From Methylobacterium radiotolerans JCM 2831 (GTDB taxonomy: Bacteria > Pseudomonadota > Alphaproteobacteria > Rhizobiales > Beijerinckiaceae), in assembly GCF_000019725.1 (NCBI RefSeq), contig NC_010505.1, positions 558,001-622,000 on the forward strand: a DNA stretch of 64,000 nucleotides. The letters are read 5' to 3'. The notes beneath the pieces were generated by a model. That model did no database searches, was not told where the DNA came from, and saw only the letters and a program-made list of their open reading frames with translations. Both the position numbers and the translations under genes were made by a program. Of the stretch, positions 18,650 through 27,065 are shown piece after piece. Each line of letters opens with the position of its first letter. The first letter of the stretch is position 1.

Positions 18650-19363
18650 TCAATCCCGGGCGAGCTGCGCCCGGCCGATGGCGAAGACCCGCCCGTCGCC
18701 GAGGAGATGGGCGGTGAACCCGTCGGGGAACAGGCTCTCGATCGCCCTGTCGCGGACGTTCAGGCCGCCCGCGTAGGCTCCGAAGGCCGGCATGACGAGG
18801 CGGGTGCCGTCCGTGACGAAGCAGCGGCGGCGCACCGCCCGCCCGCGCATCGCCACCTTCCCGCAGGGATGGAGATGGCCCGCGATCTCGCCGGGGACGG
18901 GCTCCGGGCTCGGCTCGTGGCGCAGGACGAGGCCGCCCAGCGTGAGCGCGTCGGCGTAGCGGCCGCCCACGCCCTCGTTCACGGCCGCGTCATGGTTGCC
19001 GGCGATCCAGACCCAGTCCCGCCCCTCCTGCAGGGCCGCCACCAGGGCGCGGTCGCCGGGCTCCATGCGCTCGGGACCGCGGGCGTCGTGGAAGGAATCG
19101 CCCAGCGCGACCACGCGGGCGGGATCGTGGCGCACCACCGCCTCGTGCAGGCAGGCGAGCGTCTCGCGGGTGTCGTAGGGCGGCAGGAACTGGCCGGAGC
19201 GGGCCGCGTAGGACGAGCCCTTCTCCAGGTGGAGATCGGACACGATCAGCGTCCGGTGCTCCGGCAGCCAGAGGGCGCCGCAGAGGTCGAGCACCAAGGT
19301 CTCGCCCGCGAGAAGCAGGGTGGGGTGCTTGTGAGTCTTCTCGAGTCTCAGGCCGGCCGCCAA
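18650..19363 (-). CDS. pdeM: Ligase-associated DNA damage response phosphoesterase PdeM
   Basis: A 237-residue calcineurin-like metallophosphoesterase. Metal-binding motifs are SDLHLEKGSS (D-x-H), ALGDSFHD (GD), GNHD and the late GHLHP. It is the PdeM member of the bacterial ligase-associated repair set. The TTG at 19363 is chosen because GAGGA lies about seven bases upstream and it puts the start roughly 17 residues before the conserved LAGETLVLD. A CTG overlapping the helicase stop (CTGA) is an alternative. It is the last gene of hydrolase-helicase-pdeM. The natural substrate is not known. Confidence 0.85.
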   Translation of the reverse strand: MAAGLRLEKTHKHPTLLLAGETLVLDLCGALWLPEHRTLIVSDLHLEKGSSYAARSGQFLPPYDTRETLACLHEAVVRHDPARVVALGDSFHDARGPERMEPGDRALVAALQEGRDWVWIAGNHDAAVNEGVGGRYADALTLGGLVLRHEPSPEPVPGEIAGHLHPCGKVAMRGRAVRRRCFVTDGTRLVMPAFGAYAGGLNVRDRAIESLFPDGFTAHLLGDGRVFAIGRAQLARD

Positions 19364-19404
19364 GATCGCATCCTCGGTGTCGTCGGGGAAGGGCGGATCG
19401 GCGG

Positions 19405-22086
19405 TCAGGACAGAGCCTCTTGGAGAAGCTCCGCCTCGGCCTCGGCCAGGATCTCGTCGGCGCCCTCGCCGTAGACCCGCTCGCGCCCGATCTCGAGCAT
19501 CACGGACACGGAGAGTGGCGAGACCCGGTCGAGAGACCTGTGGATGATTCGCCCCTGGATGCGCTCTAGCATCATGCCGAGGCGCCTCACGTCGAGGAGT
19601 CCGGTTGCCGCATCCTGCCGCGCCGCCCGCAGCAGGAGGTGGTCGGGCTGGTGCTTGCGCAGCACGTCGTAGATCAGGTCGGTCGAGATCGTGACCTGCC
19701 GGCCGGACTTCTTCTGACCCGGATGGTGGCGCTCGATCAGGCCGGCGATCACCGCGCACTGGCGGAACGTGCGCTTCATCATGGCGGATTCGTCGAGCCA
19801 CGCCTCGAGGTCGTCGCCCAGCATGTCGACCGCGAACAGGTCGCCGATGAAGTCCGGATCGATCGCGGCGCGCTCCGAGACGTCGCGGGTCGACCAGATG
19901 GCGATGCCGTAATCGTTGGCCGCGAAGCCGAGTGGCCGCAGGCCGGCGCGCTCCAGGCGCCGGGTCAGCAGCATGCCCAGCGTCTGGTGGGCGAGGCGGC
20001 CCTCGAACGGGAAGGCGGTCAGGTAGAAGCGCTTGCCCCGCGGGAACGTCTCCACGAGGAGGTCGCGCTCGCCCGGCAGGACCGAGCGTCGGCGCTGCTG
20101 CAGCAGGTACTCGCCGATCTGCTTCGGCAGCCGGTCCCACGCGAACGGGTCGGCGATGAGCGCCCGGACCCGCGCGGCCAGGAAGGTCGAGAGCGGGAAC
20201 TTTGCGCCCGCGTAGGACGGGATCGCCGGATCGGTGCCGGCCGGCGCGCGGGTGACGAGGCACTCGTCCTCGGAGAGCCCCTCGAACCGCAGGGTCTCGC
20301 CCGCGAACAGGAACGTGTCGCCGACGGTGAGCGTCTCGGCGAACTCGTCCTCGATCTCGCCGAGCACCCGGCCGGTCTTCGGCAACACCGTGCCGGGCTT
20401 GCCGCGCAGGGTCCGGCCGAGCCGGACCTTCACCCGCGCCGCCTCCACGATGGTGCCGACATTCATCCGGTAGGCCTGCGCGGTGCGGGCGTCGCGGACG
20501 CGCCAGAGCCCGTCCGGCCCGCGCAGGATCTTCGCGAACCGCTCGTAGGCGCGCAGCGCGTAGCCGCCGGTCGCGACGTAGTCGACGACCTGCTCGAACG
20601 CTTCCCAGGAGAGACCGGCGTAGGGCGCGGCCGAGACGATCTCGTCGTAGAGCTCGAGCGGGTCGAAGGCGTCGGCGCAGGCCATGCCGAGCACGTGCTG
20701 GGCGAGGACGTCGAGGGCGCCCTGGCGGGCGTCGGGCGTGTCCTGCGCGGCCTCCTCGACGGCGTCCAGCGCCGCCTGGCACTCCAGCATCTCGAAGCGG
20801 TTGCCCGGGACGAGGTAGGCCTTCGAGGGCTCGTCCATGCGGTGGTTGGCGCGGCCGATCCGCTGCATGATCCGGCTCGCCCCCTTCGGCGCGCCGACAT
20901 TGACCACGAGGTCGACGTCGCCCCAGTCGATGCCGAGGTCGAGGGTTGCGGTGCAGACGATCGCGCGGAGCTGCCCTGCCGCCATGGCGGCCTCGACCCG
21001 GCGGCGCTGCTGGGCATCGAGCGAGCCGTGGTGGATCGCGATCGGCAGCGCGTCCTCGTTGAGCCGCCACAGCTCCTGGAACGTGTACTCGGCCTGGAGC
21101 CGGGTGTTCACGAAGACAAGCGTGGTCCGGTGTTCCTTGATGAGCTCGTAGATCGCCGGCATCGAGTGCCAGGCCGTGTGGCCGGAGATCGGCAGCGCCC
21201 GGCCGAGGTCGAGCATGCGAAGATCCGCCTTCGCGCCGCCGGCCACCGTGACGAGTTCGGCCATGGGCGTCTCGACGGGGGCCCTCTCCCGTGCGGGAGA
21301 AAGTCGCGAGGAGGCCGAGCCTCCTCCCGGAAGGCTCCGGCCCTCACCCTTTCCCACTCCTGCACCGGCAAGGGGGTCCCCGTCATGTTCGGCAGCCGTA
21401 TGACCCTCGTCGCGATGCGATCCCGGTTGCCCGCTCGCAGAGGGAGGAGGGGGGAGCGGCCCCTGCGGCACCAGGTACTTCCGCAGCTCGTCCGGCTCCC
21501 GCACCGTCGCGGAAAGCCCGATCGCCGCCAGTCCCGGGCTCAGCCGGTGCAACCGCGCCAGCGCCAGCGCCAGCAGGTCGCCGCGCTTCGAGGTGACCAG
21601 CGCGTGCAGCTCGTCGAGCACCACGCAGCGCAACCCGGCAAAAAACTCAGCCGCCTCGCGGTGGGCGATCAGCAGGGCCAGCTGCTCGGGCGTGGTCAGA
21701 AGGATGTCCGGCGGCCGGCTGATCTGGCGGGTGCGCTTGTGGGCCGGCGTGTCACCGGTGCGGGTCTCGACGCGCACCGGCAGCGCCATCTCGGCGATCG
21801 GCGCGTCGAGGTTGCGGGCAATGTCCACCGCCAGCGCCTTCAGGGGCGAGACGTAGAGGGTGTGGAGGCCCGCCGCCTTCTTCTGCGGCCCGCGCTCGGC
21901 GAGGTCGACGAGACTCGGCAGGAAGCCGGCCAGCGTCTTGCCGGCCCCGGTCGGCGCCACCAGCAGCGCCGAGCGGCCGGCGCCGGCGATCCGCAGGAGA
22001 TCGAGCTGGTGCGACCGGGGCGCCCAGCCGCGGCCCGCGAACCAGGCGCGGAATCCTTCCGGCAGGATCTCGGACGGGACGCTCAG
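19405..22086 (-). CDS. Ligase-associated DEXH-box helicase (Lhr-type)
   Basis: An approximately 893-residue superfamily 2 helicase of the Lhr/ligase-associated group. Motifs are Q-motif HQLDLL, Walker A PTGAGKT, DELH box (VVLDELHAL), SAT (GLSATVRE), TATLDLGIDW and the QRIGRANHR motif VI, followed by a winged-helix and DUF4113-like tail. No ATG, GTG or TTG lies between the upstream gene and the Q motif; the only usable codon is a CTG overlapping the hydrolase stop (CTGA), so the start is uncertain. About 60 low-complexity residues between KYLVPQ and AELVTV are not expected in the family and derive from a palindromic repeat inserted in frame. Confidence 0.88.
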   Translation of the reverse strand: MSVPSEILPEGFRAWFAGRGWAPRSHQLDLLRIAGAGRSALLVAPTGAGKTLAGFLPSLVDLAERGPQKKAAGLHTLYVSPLKALAVDIARNLDAPIAEMALPVRVETRTGDTPAHKRTRQISRPPDILLTTPEQLALLIAHREAAEFFAGLRCVVLDELHALVTSKRGDLLALALARLHRLSPGLAAIGLSATVREPDELRKYLVPQGPLPPPPSASGQPGSHRDEGHTAAEHDGDPLAGAGVGKGEGRSLPGGGSASSRLSPARERAPVETPMAELVTVAGGAKADLRMLDLGRALPISGHTAWHSMPAIYELIKEHRTTLVFVNTRLQAEYTFQELWRLNEDALPIAIHHGSLDAQQRRRVEAAMAAGQLRAIVCTATLDLGIDWGDVDLVVNVGAPKGASRIMQRIGRANHRMDEPSKAYLVPGNRFEMLECQAALDAVEEAAQDTPDARQGALDVLAQHVLGMACADAFDPLELYDEIVSAAPYAGLSWEAFEQVVDYVATGGYALRAYERFAKILRGPDGLWRVRDARTAQAYRMNVGTIVEAARVKVRLGRTLRGKPGTVLPKTGRVLGEIEDEFAETLTVGDTFLFAGETLRFEGLSEDECLVTRAPAGTDPAIPSYAGAKFPLSTFLAARVRALIADPFAWDRLPKQIGEYLLQQRRRSVLPGERDLLVETFPRGKRFYLTAFPFEGRLAHQTLGMLLTRRLERAGLRPLGFAANDYGIAIWSTRDVSERAAIDPDFIGDLFAVDMLGDDLEAWLDESAMMKRTFRQCAVIAGLIERHHPGQKKSGRQVTISTDLIYDVLRKHQPDHLLLRAARQDAATGLLDVRRLGMMLERIQGRIIHRSLDRVSPLSVSVMLEIGRERVYGEGADEILAEAEAELLQEALS
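21276..21462. repeat. Palindromic repeat inserted in frame within the helicase gene
   Basis: This stretch contains three consecutive hairpins: TCTCCCG/CGGGAGA (21285-21300), GAGGAGGC/GCCTCCTC with loop CGA (21308-21326) and CCGGA/TCCGG (21327-21340). A purine-skewed tail follows. It encodes about 60 Gly/Pro/Ser/Arg-rich residues that interrupt an otherwise normal helicase between motifs Ia and IV, without breaking the frame. The sequence looks like an intergenic dispersed repeat. The exact edges are estimated from where helicase similarity stops. Confidence 0.7.
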
Positions 22087-23039
22087 GCGAGCGCCATCAG
22101 GAAGCGGTCGATCAGCTCCAGCGCCCGCTCGCTCATCGGGCTCGGGTAGCGGGCGAAGACATGGCAGCCGCCGGGATAGATCGCCGTGTGTCCGCCATTG
22201 CCGGCCGCGGCCCAGCGCGCCGACATGTAGAGCGTGTCGTCGAGGAGGGGATCGGCGGTGCCGATGGTGAACAGGGCGGGCGGCAGGCCCTTCAGGTCGG
22301 CGTAGATCGGCGACACGTCCGGCCGGCGCCGGTCGATGCCCTCGCGGACGTAGCCGTCGGCGAACTTGGTCAGGTCGCGGGTGTTCACGACCAGCCGCTC
22401 CTCGCCCCAGTTCCGCACCGACGGGGTGAGGCCGAGATCGAAGAAGCCGGCGTTGAGGTTGGCGCCCCGGAAGGCCCGCGGGAGGTTGTGTTTGTCGCGC
22501 AGCCGCAGCAGCACCATCACGGCGAGGTGCGCGCCCACCGACTCGCCGCCGATGGTCAGCGCGTGGATGCCGAACTCGGTCTTCCCCGGACCGGCCAGCC
22601 ACAGGGCCGCGGCCTCGCAGTCGAGCAGGGCCGCCGGATAGGGATGCTCGGGGGCGAGGCGATACTCGACCGACAGGGCGACGAAGCCGCAGGTGTCGGC
22701 GATGCGCTCCAGCCAGGGATCCTGCTCGTCGGCGGAGCCCCAGACCCAGCCGCCGCGGTGAATGTGCAGGTAGGCGCCGCGCAGCTTCACGCCGGGCTTG
22801 GGCCGGACCACGCGGAGCTTGAGCGGACCGCCCGGCCCGTCGATCGTCAGCCACTCCGCCCGGGCGCTGTGCGGCATGGCGGGGGCCGCCTTGGTGCCCA
22901 GACGGCGGCGCTCGCGAACCTCGGCGATCGGCAGCGACCAGGGATCGGGCAGCGCGGCGTGCGCCGCGACGATCTCGGCATTGAGCCGGAGCGTCTCGGG
23001 ATCGATCGTCGCCGGGTCGAACAGGGCGTGGTCGATCAT
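22083..23039 (-). CDS. Alpha/beta hydrolase, hormone-sensitive-lipase-like esterase
   Basis: A 318-residue hydrolase. It has the nucleophile elbow GGESVGAHLA (Ser near residue 165), a catalytic Asp in TADPLLDDTLY and a His in GGCHVF. The oxyanion region reads HIHRGGW, where the family usually has HGGG, so the first glycine is replaced by Arg. EYRLAPEHPYPAAL is typical of bacterial hormone-sensitive-lipase esterases. The substrate is unknown, probably a short acyl ester. It precedes the helicase with a four-base stop/start overlap, suggesting one transcription unit. A 275-base spacer separates it from the divergent DUF6460 gene. Confidence 0.85.
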   Translation of the reverse strand: MIDHALFDPATIDPETLRLNAEIVAAHAALPDPWSLPIAEVRERRRLGTKAAPAMPHSARAEWLTIDGPGGPLKLRVVRPKPGVKLRGAYLHIHRGGWVWGSADEQDPWLERIADTCGFVALSVEYRLAPEHPYPAALLDCEAAALWLAGPGKTEFGIHALTIGGESVGAHLAVMVLLRLRDKHNLPRAFRGANLNAGFFDLGLTPSVRNWGEERLVVNTRDLTKFADGYVREGIDRRRPDVSPIYADLKGLPPALFTIGTADPLLDDTLYMSARWAAAGNGGHTAIYPGGCHVFARYPSPMSERALELIDRFLMALA

Positions 23040-23314
23040 CGTGCGTATGGTCCCGTCGGCACTCAGAGCCTCTCACACCAATCCCGGTTCCCGGGAGTTC
23101 TCCCTTTGGTCGAGGCCGCGCCGCGCGAGTCGCGCGTCGCAATCCACCCCGTCCCGCATCTTGGCGCGCGCGACGCCGCTTGCCATGTGCACGGCGCGCG
23201 AGAAACCCGCCAACGCCTGATCCGCGCTCGGGTTTCGAAGCGGTGTGGTGTGCCGGCCACGGTTCCGCCCGCTTCGTCGCCGATCCGAGGGCCCTGAGGC
23301 TTCACGAGGACGCA

Positions 23315-23668
23315 ATGCTCGTCGATCACGACCGGCGCCGGCAAGGCTATCAGCAGGGTGCCCCGCCGAACGCCCCCTACGGCGCGGAGGGCTACCGGTC
23401 CCATCCCTCCGCGCTGCGGCGGTTCCTCGGCGGCTCGCCCGCCGGCGTGTTCCTGCGGCTGCTGTTCCTGTCGGTGCTGGTCGGCGCCTTCATGTCGATG
23501 CTCGGCCTGACGCCGGGGCGGCTGTTCTGGCACGTCTACGATTCGGCGCGGGCGCTGGTGGAGGTCGGGCTCGCCTCGCTCCACGATTTCGGCGGCTGGA
23601 TCGTCGCCGGGGCGATCGTGGTCGTACCGCTCTGGCTGATCGCGCGCCTCTTCGCCGTCTCCCGCTGA
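23315..23668 (+). CDS. DUF6460-like small inner membrane protein
   Basis: A 117-residue protein with two predicted membrane helices (about residues 47-68 and 90-113). The signature stretch ALRRFLGGSPAGVFLRLLFL and the second block with an amphipathic DSARALVEVGLASL match the alphaproteobacterial family I recall as DUF6460. The charged Arg/Gln-rich N-terminus is probably cytoplasmic. The ATG at 23315 follows ACGAGGACGCA, a usable ribosome binding site. It diverges from the esterase gene and precedes the MATE transporter by 141 bases. The function is unknown. Confidence 0.75.
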   Translation: MLVDHDRRRQGYQQGAPPNAPYGAEGYRSHPSALRRFLGGSPAGVFLRLLFLSVLVGAFMSMLGLTPGRLFWHVYDSARALVEVGLASLHDFGGWIVAGAIVVVPLWLIARLFAVSR

Positions 23669-23809
23669 CGGGGTCGGGGCCGATCCGACACGGTCGCGCC
23701 CCGACGGCCCGGCGCGCCGTGGGTTCGGGCAGATCGGCCGCCCGCCATCGCAACCCGCCGATGCGATCACCCCGCTTTGCGCGGAGGGCTCGGCTTCTTA
23801 GCGTGCGGC

Positions 23810-25174
23810 ATGATGCACACCGTCGCCAGCTCGGCCCGCCCGACGAACCGCCGCGTCCTGGCCCTGGCGCTGCCCATGACGATCGCCAACGTCACGACGC
23901 CGATGCTCGGCTTCGTCGGCGCGGCGGTGATCGGGCGGCTCGGCGACGCGGCGCTGCTCGGCGCCATCGCCCTCGGCGCCGTGATCTTCGACGCGATCTT
24001 CTGGTCGTTCGGGGCGCTCCGCATGGCGACCGCCGGCCTGACCGCGCAGGCGGTCGGCGGACGGGACGACGCCGAGGTCGACCGCATCCTGGCGCGGGCG
24101 CTAGCGGCGGGCGCCCTGATCGGCCTCGTCCTGGTGGCCCTGCAGGGCCCTCTCGCGCAGCTCGCCTTCGCGATCAGCGGGGCGAGCGCGGCAGTCATCG
24201 CCGGTCTCGCGACCTACTTCCACATTCGCATCCTGTCAGCGCCCTTCGTGCTGGCGAGCTACGGCGTGCTCGGCTCGGTCCTGGGGCGCGGGCGCACCGA
24301 TCTCGGCCTGCTGCTGCAGATCGCCATCAACCTGACCAACGTCGCGCTGACGCTCACCCTGGTCCTGGGCTTCGGCCTGGGCCTCGCCGGCGCGGCGCTG
24401 GCGACCCTCGGCGCCGAGGCGCTCGGGCTCGGCCTCGGGCTGATCCTCCTGGCGCGGCTCGGCTCCCGGCCCTTCCGGGTGCCGCTGCGCGACCTCCGCG
24501 ACGCCGCGGCGCTGCGCCGGACGCTCAGCGTCAACGGCGACGTCATCCTGCGGACGCTCGCACTGATCACCGGCATCGTGCTGTTCTCAGCGCTCGGCGC
24601 CCGGCAGGGCGACGTGGTCCTGGCCGCGAACTCGGTCCTGTGGAATCTCTTCCTGATCGGCGGCTTCTTCCTCGACGGCTTCGCCACGGCGGCCGAGACC
24701 CTGTGCGGCCAGGCCGTCGGCGCCCGGGACCGGGAGGCGTTCGACGCGGCCGCCGCCCTGAGCCTGCGCTGGTGCCTCGGCTTCGGCCTCGCGGTCAGCC
24801 TGGTGTCTCTGGCGGGCGGCCCGGCCTTCATCGATGCCGTGACCACGAACGGTCCGGTCCGCGAGGCGGCCCGGTCCTACCTCGTCCTCGCCGCCCTGGC
24901 GCCGCTCGCCGCCGCGGCGCCCTTCGCGTTTGACGGGATCTATATCGGCGCGACCTGGACGCGGGCGATGCGCAACCTCATGGTGTGCGCGCTCGCCGCC
25001 TACTGCGCGATCCTCGCGCTGGTCGAGAGCCTGGGCTTCGGCAATACCGGGCTGTGGCTCGCCTTCGTGAGCTTCCTGGGCGCCCGCGGCCTCGGGCAGG
25101 CGATCGCCTTCCCGCGCCTCGCCCGGGACACGTTCCGGACGCCCGCCCCGGCCGCCCTCGAACCGGCAGCCTAG
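23810..25174 (+). CDS. MATE-family efflux transporter (DinF-like)
   Basis: A 454-residue transporter with about twelve membrane helices in two homologous halves. The N-terminal ALPMTIANVTTPMLGFVGAA and GRLGDAALLGAIALG are typical of the DinF branch of MATE exporters, which use H+ or Na+ gradients to export cationic drugs or metabolites. ATG 23810 is followed by a second ATG at 23813; an upstream in-frame start would add residues without family similarity. No local regulator is seen. The substrate cannot be predicted. Confidence 0.9.
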   Translation: MMHTVASSARPTNRRVLALALPMTIANVTTPMLGFVGAAVIGRLGDAALLGAIALGAVIFDAIFWSFGALRMATAGLTAQAVGGRDDAEVDRILARALAAGALIGLVLVALQGPLAQLAFAISGASAAVIAGLATYFHIRILSAPFVLASYGVLGSVLGRGRTDLGLLLQIAINLTNVALTLTLVLGFGLGLAGAALATLGAEALGLGLGLILLARLGSRPFRVPLRDLRDAAALRRTLSVNGDVILRTLALITGIVLFSALGARQGDVVLAANSVLWNLFLIGGFFLDGFATAAETLCGQAVGARDREAFDAAAALSLRWCLGFGLAVSLVSLAGGPAFIDAVTTNGPVREAARSYLVLAALAPLAAAAPFAFDGIYIGATWTRAMRNLMVCALAAYCAILALVESLGFGNTGLWLAFVSFLGARGLGQAIAFPRLARDTFRTPAPAALEPAA

Positions 25175-25203
25175 GCGACAGCCGCGCGCGGCCTCGAGGC
25201 CTG

Positions 25204-25545
25204 CTAGCGCGGGTCCTTCCAGGTGGTGGGCTGGGCCGGCGGCGCGGCGCGGGCCACGGAGCCCGTCGTCCGCGGCACGACCGCCTCCGCGCGCCGCGGA
25301 TAGGAGCGGCGCGGCGCTGCGTAGCCGTAGCGGCGGCCCCGGCGGACGTGGCGGCGCCCGCGCTCCGTCGAGTTCCCGACGAAGCCGCCGACCACGGCCC
25401 CCGCGACGGCGCCGATCGGCCCGCCGACCAGCGCCCCGGCGACCGCGCCGGAGCCGACACCGAGGGTGGTCCGGCTCTGGGCCCGGGCCGCCTCGGGTGC
25501 AGCCAATGTCCCGAGCAAGGCGAGGGTGACCAAGACTTTGCGCAT
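25204..25545 (-). CDS. Exported glycine-zipper protein
   Basis: A 113-residue protein with a signal peptide ending near AARAQ (residue 23), a glycine-zipper block (GAVAGALVGGPIGAVAGAV, residues 32-50) and a basic Arg/Tyr-rich tail. Glycine zippers of this sort insert in or associate with membranes, and similar small proteins occur in the envelope of many rhizobial relatives. The ATG at 25545 is selected because the signal peptide starts there. It converges on the MATE gene and diverges from the malyl-CoA enzyme gene. The function is unknown. Confidence 0.8.
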   Translation of the reverse strand: MRKVLVTLALLGTLAAPEAARAQSRTTLGVGSGAVAGALVGGPIGAVAGAVVGGFVGNSTERGRRHVRRGRRYGYAAPRRSYPRRAEAVVPRTTGSVARAAPPAQPTTWKDPR

Positions 25546-25760
25546 CGTAGAGATCCCGGACTCCGAGAATTGGTTTCGGTCGGCCTTTAAGCGGCGGAAC
25601 ATGACCAAACCGGGGCTTCGATCTGCGGAGAGACGGCGCGGTATCAAACAGCGCGGGGACTCACCCGCCCCGACCTTTAGGGTGTGGCGCGGCCGGGTTC
25701 GTGCTTTAGGGTGCAGCGCAACGACGGGAGGCCGCGCGACGGCCCAGGAGGGAGAAGCCG

Positions 25761-26654
25761 ATGGCCACGACGACCGATCTGCGCCTGCGCCGGAGCGTGC
25801 TGTACATGCCCGGCTCGAACCAGCGGGCGCTCGACAAGGCCAAGACCCTGCCGGTGGACAGCATCATCCTCGACCTCGAGGACGCCGTCGGCCCGGAGGA
25901 GAAGGACATCGCCCGCGAGCAGGTCTGCGCCGCGGTGAAGAGCGGCGCTTATGGCAGCCGCGAGCTGGTCATCCGGGTCAACGCCCCACAGACCCCGTGG
26001 GGCGAGGCGGATCTCCACGCCGCCATCGAGGCCAAGCCCGACGCGATCCTGATGCCGAAGGTCTCGTCCCCGGCCGTGCTGGAGAGCATCGCCGACCGGC
26101 TCGAATCCCTCGACGCGCCGGACGGCATCGCGATCTGGGCGATGATCGAGACCCCGGCCTCGATCCTCAACATCCAGGAGATTGCCCGGGCGAAGCGCGA
26201 CCCGCGCAACCGCCTGACCTGCCTCGTCCTCGGCACCAACGACCTCGCCAAGGACACCTGGGCCAAGATCGTCCCCGGCCGCGTGCCGATGCTGCCCTGG
26301 ATGATGATGGCGCTGGCCGCAGCCCGGGCGGAGGGGCTCGCGATCCTCGACGGCGTCTACAACGACATTGCCGACACCGAGGGCTGCCGCGACGAGTGCC
26401 GGCAGGCGCGCGACCTCGGCTTCGACGGCAAGACCCTGATCCACCCGACGCAGCTGGAGCCGGCCAACACGTCCTTCGCCCCCACCGAGGAGGAGGTGCG
26501 CCGCGCCAAGCTGGTGATCGAGGCGTTCGAGCGCCCGGAATACGCCAAGCGCGGCGCGATCAAGCTGGAGGGCCGGCTCTACGAGCGGCAGCATCTCGGC
26601 GTGAACCGCCGGGCGGTCACCTGGGCCGAGGCCATCAGGGCGAAGGGGTTCTGA
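25761..26654 (+). CDS. mcl2: Malyl-CoA lyase/(3S)-malyl-CoA thioesterase family protein
   Basis: A 297-residue CitE/HpcH-fold enzyme. Motifs include SVLYMPGSNQRALDKA, the Mg-binding DLEDAV, VIRVNAP, MPKVSSP, the MIETPASILN glutamate, GTNDLAKD and GFDGKTLIHPTQ. The SVLYMPGS opening and the GTNDLAK motif are closer to Mcl2, the (3S)-malyl-CoA thioesterase of the ethylmalonyl-CoA pathway, than to serine-cycle malyl-CoA lyase. In Mcl2 the malyl-CoA made by Mcl1 is hydrolysed to malate. Substrate specificity cannot be settled from sequence alone, and citramalyl-CoA lyase is an alternative. It is monocistronic here. Confidence 0.72.
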   Translation: MATTTDLRLRRSVLYMPGSNQRALDKAKTLPVDSIILDLEDAVGPEEKDIAREQVCAAVKSGAYGSRELVIRVNAPQTPWGEADLHAAIEAKPDAILMPKVSSPAVLESIADRLESLDAPDGIAIWAMIETPASILNIQEIARAKRDPRNRLTCLVLGTNDLAKDTWAKIVPGRVPMLPWMMMALAAARAEGLAILDGVYNDIADTEGCRDECRQARDLGFDGKTLIHPTQLEPANTSFAPTEEEVRRAKLVIEAFERPEYAKRGAIKLEGRLYERQHLGVNRRAVTWAEAIRAKGF

Positions 26655-26756
26655 GCGCGGCTCCGTCCGATGTCGGTTAACATCCGACCCTGCGAGCGGG
26701 ACGAGGCCATCCAGCAGCGCCACGCTCTGCGGCATCGCGCTGCCCAGGTCACTGCG

Positions 26757-27065
26757 CTACGCGCGCGATGACGCCGGAGGCGACGGCACCGAAGCTCGTG
26801 AACCGGAGGTCGTGTAGCGCGTCCGCTGCGTGCGCCCGTCGCGCGCCGTGACGGCGACGAGCCCGGCCTCCTCCAGGCCCGAGAGGGCGCGCAGCACGAG
26901 GGCGTGCTCCACCCCGAAGGTGCGGGCGAAGGCGCGGCTGTCGCCCGGAAGGCCGAGGTCCAGCGCCGCCAGGAGGCCCGCCGCCAGCGGGTCGAGATCC
27001 GGCCGGGCGGCCGAGACCCGGTCGAGGGCGGCGACGAACGCCGCCTCGTCGAGCCCCCCGCTCAC
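26757..27065 (-). CDS. fdh4B: Small partner of formate dehydrogenase 4, winged-helix-like
   Basis: A 102-residue protein whose GTG start overlaps the fdh4A stop as GTGA, so the two are translationally coupled. The segment RAFARTFGVEHALVLRALSGL followed by EEAGLVAV and a charged hairpin resembles a winged-helix domain. In M. extorquens AM1, Fdh4 is described as encoded by a two-gene fdh4AB cluster, and the position fits fdh4B. No metal-binding motif is seen. It may be a small subunit, a maturation factor or a regulator. The symbol rests on gene order and is less certain than the existence of the gene. Confidence 0.6.
   Translation of the reverse strand: MSGGLDEAAFVAALDRVSAARPDLDPLAAGLLAALDLGLPGDSRAFARTFGVEHALVLRALSGLEEAGLVAVTARDGRTQRTRYTTSGSRASVPSPPASSRA

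Noticed and set aside
18650..21070. Apparent 806-residue fusion of an Arg/Pro-rich N-terminus to PdeM
   Set aside because: The N-terminal part is the helicase coding DNA read in another frame. PdeM similarity starts only near 19363, where a TTG with a ribosome binding site is found.
19639..22149. Plus-strand open frame across the helicase
   Set aside because: Antisense shadow of a well-supported gene, with biased composition and no start signal.
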